The notes under the pieces: generated by a model
The model's input: only the letters and a program-made list of their open reading frames with translations
What the model was told of the DNA's origin: nothing
Database searches by the model: none
Position numbers and translations under genes: made by a program
Assembly: GCF_000353285.1 (NCBI RefSeq)
Contig: NZ_KB731324.1
Span: forward strand, 1,940,577-2,004,576
DNA length: 64,000 bases
Direction of reading: 5' to 3'
Source: Leptolyngbya boryana PCC 6306
GTDB lineage: Bacteria; Cyanobacteriota; Cyanobacteriia; Leptolyngbyales; Leptolyngbyaceae
Shown: piece by piece, positions 40,063 through 51,500 of the stretch
How the letters are laid out: each line of letters opens with the position of its first letter
Numbering within the stretch: the first letter of the stretch is position 1

Positions 40063-40092
40063 CAAGGGGCGATGAGTTGAGCGAAAATCTCA

Positions 40093-41607
40093 ATGCCCGC
40101 TCCCTACCTGCCTACCGTCCCCACCGACGAAGAAAAGTTTGCTTTTATAGAACCGCGCGGGAGTTGGCTAGGATTGGTCGGATTGATCAGCCTAGCCACT
40201 TTTTGTTTGATTACGGTTCGCTCGTTTCATCCAAATTTACTCTTTGCCCTCTATGCCTGTTTTGCCGCACTCTATTTTGTGAGAGTTGCGTTTTGGGCAT
40301 TTGGTGCATTCTTTGCCAAGTCGTTTGACTACGATCGACATCAGAAATACAGATCAGTCTTTGATCAAACGCCATCTGTTGATATCTTCTTGCCGAACTG
40401 CGGTGAAGATATCGCAGTAATCGTGAATCAATTGAAGGCTGTTCGTGACATTGACTATCCGAACTATCGGGTTTACGTCCTGGACGATAAAGGGCGCGAT
40501 GATGTTTGGTTTGCCACAGAAGCATTGAGATTCCATTACATCTCTCGTGAGGATAAAGGCTACTTGAAGAAGGCAGGCAATTTGCGCCACGCTTTCGCCC
40601 AGACTTCAGGAGAGCTAATTTTAGTCTTAGATGCTGATTTCGTTCCACGTCCTGACATTCTGACCGAGACAGTGTTTCGGTTCCAAATGAACCAGGAATT
40701 AGCGATTCTGCAAACTCCGCAATATTTCAACAATGCCACTTCCCAGAAAAATCAGACCCCAGCCCAACTCGGCTTAGGTTTCTTCCAGGAAGCGTTCTAC
40801 AGATTAGTGCAGAATTTCCGCGATCGCGCAGGAGCTGCAATCTGTTGCGGCTCATGTGCAATCTATCGACGTACAGCGTTAGAACCGCATGGCGGTGGTG
40901 CTCCGGTCGAACGAAGCGAAGATGTGCATACGGGTTGGATGCTGTTATCCGATGGCTGGACTGTTGAATATTTGCCTTTGAATCTTTCAGCAGGACTATC
41001 CCCAGAGGGCATCAAATCGCTGTTCAATCAGCATTATCGCTGGTGTAGCGGTTCGTATTCCTTGACCTGCTCGGAGGGCTTTTGGGGTAAGCCGAATATT
41101 CCATTGCGCGTCAAATGGATTTACTACAGCGCGTTTCACTATTACACAACGAGCGGATTAGGAGTATTGCTTCACGCGATTCCGATTTTCTTGGGACTGT
41201 GGATTGCTGCGGATATTCCAAACCCGTTTGTTGCTCGAATTGGTTCTTCGTCGATCGTGTTAGTTCTTGTTGCCTCGGCATTATGGGCGAAATCCCGATG
41301 GGGGCTGTTTGTCCCCGTAATGGGCATGGCTGTGAGCTACACGCATCTAGTCGCTTTGCTGGATGTAATCTTTGGTGAGATTGCGCCGTGGGTTCCGTCA
41401 GGCGTGAAAAGTGCCTCGAATGGACGGTTTGAACGATTTATCTGGCTGATTGCGACAGTTCCCGCATTGCTATTTGGGATTGCTTTGTCGATCGCGCTTT
41501 ATCGCCATGTTGAATTTCAGCGCGCAGTGTTTCCGGTCGGCTGGATGGGATTGCAGATGGTTGTTTCGTGGCTTGTCCTAGCGGAATTACGACACGAAAC
41601 GAAATAG
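40093..41607 (+). CDS. Processive family 2 glycosyltransferase, cellulose-synthase-like
   Basis: A 504 aa membrane enzyme. Two N-terminal helices (about 26-44 and 50-72) lead to the GT-A domain: DDKGRDD (131-137), DADF (180-183), ERSEDVHTGW (general base) and QHYRW (about 316-320, the QxxRW acceptor motif). Several C-terminal helices form a channel. It would polymerise a UDP-sugar into a surface polysaccharide. Among tail genes it is a likely lysogenic-conversion gene that alters the host surface. Confidence 0.87.
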   Translation: MPAPYLPTVPTDEEKFAFIEPRGSWLGLVGLISLATFCLITVRSFHPNLLFALYACFAALYFVRVAFWAFGAFFAKSFDYDRHQKYRSVFDQTPSVDIFLPNCGEDIAVIVNQLKAVRDIDYPNYRVYVLDDKGRDDVWFATEALRFHYISREDKGYLKKAGNLRHAFAQTSGELILVLDADFVPRPDILTETVFRFQMNQELAILQTPQYFNNATSQKNQTPAQLGLGFFQEAFYRLVQNFRDRAGAAICCGSCAIYRRTALEPHGGGAPVERSEDVHTGWMLLSDGWTVEYLPLNLSAGLSPEGIKSLFNQHYRWCSGSYSLTCSEGFWGKPNIPLRVKWIYYSAFHYYTTSGLGVLLHAIPIFLGLWIAADIPNPFVARIGSSSIVLVLVASALWAKSRWGLFVPVMGMAVSYTHLVALLDVIFGEIAPWVPSGVKSASNGRFERFIWLIATVPALLFGIALSIALYRHVEFQRAVFPVGWMGLQMVVSWLVLAELRHETK

Positions 41608-41648
41608 CTCGGCTACAATGCAAGCAATTGCAACAAAGTAAATTGTTC

Positions 41649-41678
41649 ACGCACCATCGCGAGAGTGGTGCGTTTTTT
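41649..41678 (+). terminator. Rho-independent terminator
   Basis: ACGCACCA pairs with TGGTGCGT followed by TTTTT, ending the glycosyltransferase transcript. Confidence 0.85.
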
Positions 41679-41683
41679 GTGAA

Positions 41684-41691
41684 TAGGAATC
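41684..41691 (+). promoter_or_regulatory. TAGGAATC motif before the 72-aa protein gene
   Basis: TAGGAATCCTAGCCCGG lies 35 nt before the ATG, nearly identical over 16 bp to the copy at 42546. Confidence 0.5.
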
Positions 41692-41718
41692 CTAGCCCGG
41701 AAATTAGCGAGGTAGGAT

Positions 41719-41937
41719 ATGGTTGTAAAGCACGTGATTCTAACGGTTGATCCAGATGCGAAATACGACTGGGACAAACTCAACCTACGCGATCCAATCA
41801 CACATGAGCGTCCTGATCTGGCTACCATTCTGGGCGAAAATCTTGAACCAGGTCAGTACTTGCTTGAGTTGCATTTGCATGTGAAACCACTCGATCAGAA
41901 GCCTTTGAAAGTTGAGAAAGTAGATCTGCAAGAGTAG
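41719..41937 (+). CDS. Hypothetical protein
   Basis: A 72 aa protein (MVVKHVILTVDPDAKYDW; LLELHLHVKPLDQKPL). It is a compact beta-rich protein flanked by a promoter motif and a terminator, so it is expressed as its own unit. Family unknown. Confidence 0.6.
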   Translation: MVVKHVILTVDPDAKYDWDKLNLRDPITHERPDLATILGENLEPGQYLLELHLHVKPLDQKPLKVEKVDLQE

Positions 41938-42005
41938 AATATCGATGTCCATTTCCAGAGATCGATGGCTCTGGGAAAGCGACGCTAGTATGTACGTCTA
42001 ATCAA

Positions 42006-42032
42006 GCGCCACGCGAGTATGGCGCATTTTTC
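42006..42032 (+). terminator. Rho-independent terminator
   Basis: GCGCCA and TGGCGC form the stem, followed by ATTTTTC. Confidence 0.8.
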
Positions 42033-42079
42033 TTGGTTATACTAAACGCACGATCGCATTTAACCAATCACAACAAAAG

Positions 42080-42307
42080 ATGCAAAACTTCCCTAAACCC
42101 GGATCGGTTTGGTTCAACAACCGACAACAGAAAAACTATATCGTTCTTGGTGTTGTTTCTCCCTGTGCTGAAATCGATGATTGGGAAGTGCTATATCGAG
42201 ATGAAGATTGGGCAGAAGGACAGTACAGACGTAGACCGCTTGACGAATGGCATGGAACAAATCGAGACGGGCTGCCTAGATTTGTTACCGTGACGCAGGC
42301 GCAATGA
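42080..42307 (+). CDS. DUF1653-like small protein
   Basis: A 75 aa protein. Its pattern PGSVWFNNRQQKNYIVLGVV then WEVLYRDEDW is like the DUF1653 beta-barrel family (short proteins describing a letter/number-like fold). Role unknown. It has its own unit between two terminators. Confidence 0.6.
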   Translation: MQNFPKPGSVWFNNRQQKNYIVLGVVSPCAEIDDWEVLYRDEDWAEGQYRRRPLDEWHGTNRDGLPRFVTVTQAQ

Positions 42308-42502
42308 TGTAGGGATACGCGATCGCGTGTCAGAATAACTCTGGCGGTCGCGCAGCTTTGAGAGGTTGTCGTTCTTCAAATATTTGGAGGCTGGCGCGTT
42401 TTTTGATCTGTGCTAAAACCTCTACCGCCATCAAAAGCAATGAAGTCCCTACTCCCCACCTAAACTAAAATATTTCTGGTAGATGCACCCTAACGGGTAG
42501 CT

Positions 42503-42530
42503 AGCCCCTGAAGCTTTCGGGGGCTTTTTT
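42503..42530 (+). terminator. Rho-independent terminator
   Basis: AGCCCC pairs with GGGGCT followed by TTTTT, immediately before the tape measure unit. Confidence 0.85.
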
Positions 42531-42545
42531 CGCGTCTCAGGCTGA

Positions 42546-42553
42546 TAGGAATC
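42546..42553 (+). promoter_or_regulatory. TAGGAATC motif before the tape measure gene
   Basis: TAGGAATCCTAGCCCGA lies 35 nt before the ATG, directly after a terminator, so this transcript needs its own promoter here. Confidence 0.55.
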
Positions 42554-42580
42554 CTAGCCCGATGCTATGCGGGTTGAGAG

Positions 42581-45500
42581 ATGTCTGAGATCGTCGGTTC
42601 TTTGGGGATGGAACTCGAATTAAAGCGCGATCGCTTTGATCGCGAGGTGCAGTCCCTTCGCAATCTCAAAGATGGGCAAATCCGATTCGCTGCAAGTCTC
42701 GACACAAGGGCACTTCGCAGGCAAGTCGAAAATCTTAGCAAGCTCAACCCGAAGATTTCCGCAACTGTTGCGGTTTCTAATCTCAATGCCGTCGAAGGAC
42801 AGTTAAGGACGCTTACCCGCGATCGACAAATCAATGTCGGCATTCGGTTAGACGATCGCGCAGTTTCTCAGCAACTCCAAGCCCTCACTCAGTCGAGAGT
42901 CATTCGACTACAGGCAGCATTAATTAATTCAACTGCGATCGAGAATCAAATCGCTTCGCTCACCCGCGATCGCATAATCAAAATCGGTTTTGAATTTGAT
43001 GACAAGGGAGTTTTTCAGAAGCTCTCGAAGTACTCAGACAAGACATTCAAGGTCACGGCTCAAGTTGATGATTCGAGGCTCACAGCACTCAACAAGCATT
43101 TAGACCTGAAGCAGAAGCACTTTGGTCAAGTCAATAACTACTTCAAATCCTCCCCATTAACCCCAAGAACAGATCTCACCCATCTAGACGTATTAGAGAA
43201 GCGGCTGGATGCGTTCAAGAATTCGTCGATCGAGATTGGGGTGAATGTTGCGAATGTTCGGAGCCAGATTGCGGATCTAAAAGCGCAACTGGCGAGCATC
43301 GAAATTCCTGTCAATATTCGCAATGCCAGTGCCAGCGCAACGCAGTCTGTGACTCAGAAAGTCACGGCAGACACAAGCGCGATCGAGAAGAATGTCACCC
43401 AAGCATTAAACAATTCATTCCAAGGGCTTGAGAAAACCGTTACGAATGCCTTTAGCAAGATTGGCAAAGGCAATGTTCTGGGTGGAATTGGAGACGTTCT
43501 CACAGCTCCGCTCAAATTAGCGGCAAATGCGGCAAGCGGCATCCTGTCTGGCGTTGGTCTGGGTATTGGGCAAGAAATTAGTAAAGACCTTGGGAAGGGC
43601 ATCTCTGAGGGGATTGATGCTGAACTCGCTCCATTGATCGGAAGTTTTCGACTTGTCGGAAAGCAAGCGGCTTCTGCTCTAACAGGCGAATTAATCGCGT
43701 CTCTAGGGCAAGATGGGCAACTGGTTCAGAAAATTCTTGAGGACTTAGTTGGCAAAGACAACATTCTGATTGAGTCAGGAGCAACCCGATCAAAGCAGCG
43801 GAAACGCCAGCAACAGAGAACAGTCGAAGCAACACGTTTCTTTCAGACCGAAGCTCAGAGCACAGATCGCGGCGCAATTCGAGCCGAGGCAACCAAGCTA
43901 TCTCAGCAACAGGCAGATGTTGAGAAAATCAGGGCAAACATTGCCGAGAAAACCGCAAGCGTCGCAGATCGCATGGGTGGATCGCGGATTAAGGATCGGA
44001 TTAGCAAAGTCTCAGCCGATCTTCAAAGCGCGATCGACAATCAAAACACCCGTCTCGTCGAGCAGCTTTCAACCGAACTCACTCAGCTAGGTGAATCACT
44101 CGCTGAAATCAATCGTAGTGCTGCAACATTCTTTCAGGCTGAGATTGATCAGGTCAATTCGATTCAAGACAAGCTGGCAACAGCACGCCAGCGCCTAGAA
44201 CGGAAGCTGCAACCTTTTGAAGCGATCGAAACACTCGGCACGATTCAGGCTCCCGCTGAAGTCAATCAGTCGATTCAAAGTAGGCGGAAATCAATTGCAG
44301 GATTGCAGGATAAGCAAGCTCGACTAAAGACCGGATCAGTCCGTGATGCTGAATCTTTGAAGTCGGCTCGGCAACTTAGAGATCAGCAGCTTGCAAACCC
44401 AGAGCGAGACGAAGCAGCGCTGGCAAAAATTAATCAGTTAATAGAAAGCTTGCAGTCAAGACAGGCTCAACGTGTCAAGCTTTATCAGTCGGTGAGTGAG
44501 CAACTTGCGAAAGAAGAATCACAGCTACAATCGCTGATTGCCCAGTCTCAACAGCCTCTTGCAGTTCAGGCTCAGACTGATGAGCTATCCAGTACACTCG
44601 CTGGACTATTCCAGCAGCTTGCCAAGGTCGAAGAACTTGCCCAGAAAGCAACGAATGAGCAGACTAAGGCGTTTGTCGATCGACAAAGAGAGCAAATTCA
44701 ATCTGCGATTTCAACAACGCAGCAGCAACTTGCACTGTTAGGAGCGAATCCTGGAAAGGCTAAAGCACCTCAACCCGTTGCACCGAAATCACCTGTTCAG
44801 CAGTCTGCTGCACCGAAGCCAACACAGCCTGCTTCACAAGTCACGTCACAACCTACTTCACAGTCTGTACCCGAATCCGAGGCGCGACCGTTACCCCCAA
44901 CGATTCGGAAAATCTTAGGCGAAGTTGCTGCAATTTCAGGCGTAGAAGTCCCTGAAAATCTTGTTCCGAAGTTCAACGTCTCAGATCAAATCAAGGGCAC
45001 GGGTCAATATGATCCGGGCACAAACACGCTCAATATCAGTGCTGAAATTGCGAAGCAGCTTGCTACAAGCGGGTTCAGTGAAGAAATCACAGCGGTCATC
45101 GTGCATGAGCTTCGCCATGCGATTCAGTCGGGTTTTGGTCAGGTCGATTCATTTAAGAATCCAGCGATCGGGTTAATTCGACCGACCGAATCAGAGCTAG
45201 AAAATGCTCCGGTTGTCCGTGGCAGGACATTACAGCAGCGCATTGATGGATCGACTCAGCTTGCACAGCAGCGCAATCCAGGCAAAGAAGCTCTGGTTCG
45301 CAAAGTGGTCGAGCCACTCGAAGCGGATGCCTACGCCTTCGAGAATCGCTACGCAAGCCAGGTTTATCGCAATGTATTTAATCCTCCTGATGCGATTCCT
45401 GATCCTTGGGCAGACAGCGCACCGATTCAGAAAGTTGAGCCTGTTCAGCAGCAGACCAAGCAACGCAAAGGTTTAGATATCACGGTCGATATGGATCGAC

Positions 45501-48500
45501 TGGGCGACATCGCCTATCAAGCAGGTGCAACGATTCAAGCAGTCAGCAACACTGGCAAAAAGGTGGCGAGTGTTTTCCGAGTGATGGCGAATTCGGAAGC
45601 AGGACAAGCCTTCATTGGTGGAGTTGGCAACGCAACGCGATCGTTTGTCGCGATCGCGAAAACGGGCTACAAAGTTGCGTCTGCAATGGAATCGCTCGCC
45701 CTCGATATGGTTCCGATGGGCAGGACAACCAAAGGCATATTGCAGCAGACCGCAGTACCTGCACTGGCGTTTGGTGCGGCAACACAGTTCCTTCCAGGTG
45801 GGCAAATTGCAGCCGAGGGATTGAATCAGCTTGTGGGAGGCGCGATCGCTCCCTTCGCTCAATCGGCAACCGGAGCAGCAACCGGAGCAGCGACGAATTT
45901 TATTCAGTCTGTCGTTCCGAATTTCATGGGAATGCAGGGCGCTGTAGGCAATGCTGTGACGGGCATGATTCAGTCTGGCTCTGCCACTGTCACAGAAATG
46001 ATTGTGCAAGCAGGCACAGTGATTCTAGGCGGCAAAGTACTTACAGGAGTTGCAGGCAACGCAATGAAATCTGCGCTGCCACCGTCTCAACAGAATGCAC
46101 TGCCACCGAGCCAGACGAGAGCCTTACCGCAAGCGACAATCGAGACTCAGCCCGTCGAAACGATCGCAGCATTACCTCCCGCACCCACACCAAAGGTCAC
46201 ACCTCAAGCTGAGATTGTCCAGAATCCATTTGAGGGTTTAACCCGTCCTCAAATGCTCGCAGCTTCTCGAAAGCTGGGGATTCAGGGAGTCAATTCTAAA
46301 ACGACGAAAGGGGATTTAGAAGCTCGACTCAAGAGTTACCGGGATCAAGGCGAAGTCGATCGCGTTCTTGAACAAGTTCGCGCTGAGATTGGCAAAGATG
46401 GCAAGCCGATTGCTGGTGTAGATAAAAAAGCTGAATCTGCGGCAATTAAGAAATTAGCGGCGGCTGAGAAGTCGATTAACAAGAAGATTTCAGCGCTTGC
46501 CACCGCGACTGGAAAGAAACGCGAAACGCTGATTAATGAGATTCTTGCGGGAACTCAGAGCGCGATCGCAGAAATTGATCAACTGAAAGGACAGAATCTT
46601 TCAGGCGAAACGATTCGCTCTCTGTCAGGGATTCAAGGCAGATTAGAAAACAGCTATCGCAACAATCCGACGCTGAATGACGCTCGCAACGAGCGAATTC
46701 AGACGGCTCGCAGTGCAGCGATTCAAAGTGCGAATCAGCGCAACATTACAGGACTGGCGCGGGTCACGGCTCCGGCTGAGGCTGAGACAGCTACGTTAGG
46801 TCGAACGCTGAAAGAGGGAGTACGCAAGCTCACAAACTTTACCGCGAAACAGTTCGATGTCATTCCACAGCCGACGATCAAGGGGACATTAGGCGCGATC
46901 GCCAAGTCTCCCAGAGCGAAAGACTTAGCGACTGATTTAGCTGTCAATACCGCCGGATTTGCTGCTTCAAAATTGGGCGAACAATACGGCATTGTGCCCG
47001 GTCTGGCAGGTGATTTGATGGGTGCGCTGGCAATGCGGCAAGTCATTGCGCGGGGTCGCCCATCTGGAAAAGATTTAACTGGGGACTTAGCTGGATTCGC
47101 GATCGGGAATGGATTTGCCTCTGCTGCAAATGCTGGATTAGATGCGCTCTCCGGTGTTGTGCCCGGCGCTGGATTATTAAAATCGATTCCGCTGAAGGGT
47201 GCGATCGCTGCAATGGCGACGGTTCCCAAAGTGCAGCAAGCGACCGAGAAGTTTCAGCAACCGCAAGGACTGGCACGGGTTAGCAGTGGCGGACTGATTG
47301 AGAAATTCAAATCTTTACTCCCTAGCAATCAGAAGAAATCTGATCAACTCAAGGCAAATTACGAAGCAATTTATCGAGAGATTGCCAAACTCTCAGGCGC
47401 TGCATTTGATCCGAAAAATCTCCCCAAACTCTCGATCGATGCAAATCGTCTCAAGGCAATGGGCGCAGAAGCGTTCTATGACCTTGAGAAAAATACGATC
47501 GTCATTGACGAATCACTCGCACGCATCCTCTCAGGACGTGCGGGGATGCTTCGCCGGAATGCAGACAAGATTGCAGGCTTGGTGCATGAGGGACGGCATA
47601 GCGTCCAGCTTGATCAGGGTCGATTGAGTCTAGAGCAAGCGGCATCGGGTCAGGGTGTGAGCTTGATGGACGGTCGCAACTTAACGCGATCGCAGCGTCA
47701 GCAAGTTGAAGCATCAGTCGGTGTTGCGCGCGCATCCGGTGCAAGTGCGGGTCAACTCAATGCAGCGAAAGCACTCGAAACCGATGCCTATGCGTTTGAG
47801 GCAAATACGGGGCAAATTCTTGCCAGAGTGACAGGAGAGCGCAGATCGCTCTTACAGCGTCTCACCCAGGCATTTAGCCGACTCACGGGGCAAGTTTCTC
47901 CGGAAATCACAGCACGGCTTGAACAGCTTGATCGGTCTGTTTCTACTGCGGTTGATCAGCGCGTTCAAAGTCAAATTAAAGAAATTGAATCGCAAATTGA
48001 ACTCGGTGCAATTCAGCCAGAAGGACGCACTCCCCGCGCTGCTCAGCGAGTCAAACGGGAGCGTCGCAAAGTCGGGTTAACGCCTGCACAACAACGAGAT
48101 TTAGACAATCTCGAAACTCAAGTCAATGTGCAGTCATTTGACAATGATTTGCCCGTTGAAAGCTTGCGATCTGCGGCAAGGTTTGATGCAGCGGCGGAAC
48201 GGATTCGAGTCAGGAGCGATCGCACATTTGAACGCGCTCGTACGGGAGAGCGCCCAGGTGTTCGAGAAAGAGCAAGAAATCTGCGACAAGATCTTGCGCC
48301 GGAAGCGGCTGAGTATTTCAAAGCCGCACAGAGAGGATTGCAGCAGCTTGGGATCGCACCTGATAAGGCATCTGAGGCGTTTGGTCGAGTCAAGGAAGCG
48401 TTGCCCGGTCTGAATAACGGACTGAAGTTCCTGATCGGCAACGCAGGTCTAGCAGTTAAGGGCTTCCTGGGCTTCACGGTTCTGTCGAATATCCTTCCTC

Positions 48501-51500
48501 AGATTCAGAACTTTGCAGCAGAATCCCTCAAAGCAGCGATCGCATTAGACAAAGTTCGGACTGCTCTGAATTTCTCCACAGGCGGAAAAGCAGCAGATGC
48601 ACTGAAAACGGTCGGAACTGAAGCCGAACGACTCGGCATTCCGTTGCAGTCGGCACAGGCGGGATATTCTAAGCTACTGGCTTCGACTCGTGGCACGGCA
48701 GTCCAGGGCAGAGCTTCAGAGGATTTATTCAAGGGTTTAAACTCAGCCGCAACGGTACTGGGTCTGGGCGATGAAGAATATAGTGGTTCGATTCTGGCAT
48801 TGAGCCAAATTGCCTCGAAAGGCAAAGTTCAGGCTGAAGAATTGCGGGGTCAGCTTGGTGAACGTGTCCCAGGCGCGTTTGGGATTGCAGCCCGATCGCT
48901 GAATATTTCCGAAGGAGAGCTAAACAAGCGATTAGAGCAAGGCAGTGTCACGGCTGAAGAATTCTTGCCGAAGTTTGCTCGTCAGTTGCAAGTTGAGTTT
49001 GGTGGAGCCGCAGAATCGGCATCCGGAGGCACTCAAGCATCGCTGAACAAGCTACAAAACTCAGTTCTCAAAACTCAGCAATCATTAGGAGCATTGTTTA
49101 CGCCTGCGGTATCAGCGGGTGCGAATGCGTTATCGGGCATTATCGAATTGCTTGCCAATAATCTCGATAAAGTTGCGATCGCGGCATTGGCTCTCACGGT
49201 GCGAATGACTGGGATCGGAGCACTTAATCTTTCAGGCGCAATTCAGCAGGTGCTTGGGTTAGGGAATACGATTTCAGTTGCTTCGGTAAAAGCAGCAGCG
49301 TTCCAGGCGTTGAAATTTGCAGGAACGATCGCACTCATTGCTGCGGCTGTTGAGTCCGTTCGCTCGATCGGGGAAGTGTTTGCACTGGATGAAGCGGGCA
49401 AACAATTCGAGCAGTTTGGCAATGCAGGCGAAGCTTCTCTTAAACGAATCGAAGAAGCGGCTAAACGTGCCCGTGGCGAGATTTCTAATGTTTCACCCAA
49501 ACCTAAGACCGAATCAAAAGGTTTTGACCTGACTCTGGGCGCGGGTAAAGCTCTGGGATTAGGGACAGTTACCACTGATGACTATCTAAAATTTGCGCGT
49601 GAGCTTCCAGGATTCAAGCAGATTCGAGAAGGCGTAAGCAGCGCAACGGGCGGACGATTCACACCTGGCACGACAGTCGGAGAACTACAACAGCAACGCC
49701 GTTCTGAGGAGTTCCAAAGCTTCGTCGGCACGGGTAACGAACTGCTAGGACAAGCATTCAATACGGGCAATGCTCGCGATATTCTCAGCCGAACTTCACA
49801 GTTTGATAATCAAATCACGGCACAACAGAATGAGCGCAATCGACTCGCGGCACAACCTAAGACAGATCGAAACGCGATCGCGCAAGCAGATGCCGAAATC
49901 AAGCGACTGAGTGAGGAGCGCTCCAAGATTACCGCTCCACTTACTGAACTGCAATCTGGATTGCAGCAGCAGCTCAGCAATGCTCGTACCGCCCTAGAAC
50001 GAACTGATCTCACCGGAGAAGAGAGACAGTCATTACAGGCTCAAATCGCCAATATTGAGAAGGCGCAAGGGGCGCTTGGCAAGCTTCAGAATCAATTCTC
50101 CACATCCGCAGATCGCGTTCGCGAATTGTCGATCGCGCTGGCTGAAATGGGTATGGAACTTGAAGCAGTTCAGCGCAATGCCGAAATCAAATTCAACATC
50201 AACAGCAGAGACGAACTCAAAGCCAGAATCGCGAATTTTGGCAGAGACGAGAATGCGTCGCTGAATGCAGGCGTGAGTACTGCCCAGTTGCAAGCGAAGC
50301 GCTCTCAAGAGCAACTAGTCGGGACTCAGCGAGTTCTGGACAACATCAAACCGAAACTTGAAACGCCAGAAGCAAAGCAAGTTCTCGAGTCGATTGTTAA
50401 TCCCACAACCGGAAAAGCTCTCAGTACCGATTCATCGATCGAAGAAATCCAGCGCGCTAAAGCAGGTCTGAGTGATTCTGACCCACGCAAGAAGCAGCTC
50501 GACGATTTGATCGAATACAAGAAAGCTCTGGCAGAGTTGCCCAATCAAGAGCGACAAGTCGAAGCAGATCGATTAGCAGTACTCGAAGCCAATCAGCAGA
50601 AACGACTCGGACTGGTTGAGAAGGAGGCAGCTAAGCGTGACCTATCGAACCGCAAATCACTCAACGCTGAGCAAATTGCGCTCGTTAGGAAACAGCAGAA
50701 TAAATCGATCAGTGAAGAAGATGCCGCGATCGAGTCGGCTAAGCTTGCCAGCAAACAAACTGACGCAGATCTCAGCAACACTCAGACTCAGCTACAGGAA
50801 CTCAATGCAGCCTTTAACGAAGGCACGATCAGCGCTGAACAATTCGCCCAGAAGCGGATTGAGTTAGAGGGCAAAGTAAGCGATTTAACACTCAAGAAAG
50901 CTCAAGATGAATTGAGCATTCGTGAAGCCATCAACCGCAAAGTTCTCGAAGGGTTTGAGCGTCGCAATAAGATCGCTGCTGCTCGGATTGATGCAAGTTC
51001 GAGTGATGCGATCGCGAATATCAGAACCACTCAGCTCAATGGCGGTCTGGTGGGCGAAGGTGGTCAGACCGAGATTGCCAAGGTCGAACTATCCACCACA
51101 CAGCAGCGAATTGGACTGAAACAGCAGGAACTCGCAGAAGTGAAGAAGTTGCGAGATCAGCGAGTGCTATCTGAGAAAGAAGCAGCGGATCGGACGTTAG
51201 CAATTGAAGCTGAATTACGCGATGCGCGATCGCGAATTATTGACCTGCAAACTCAGGAAGTTTTGCGTGGCATTCAGAAGGAAGTAGATGCCCAGAAACG
51301 CGCTTCTGATGCCAAGATTGCTGCATTAGACCGTGAGAAAGTTGCGATCGAAAGCACGATTTCATTGTTGGATGCCAAGCTCAAACGAAATGAGCTTGAT
51401 CAGCAACTCTCACAAGCAACTTCTGGATTGCGGCAAACTTCACTCAAGGGTGGATTAGACAGAGCTTCCGAGGCTTCCAGTCTGCAACAGCAATTGTCGG

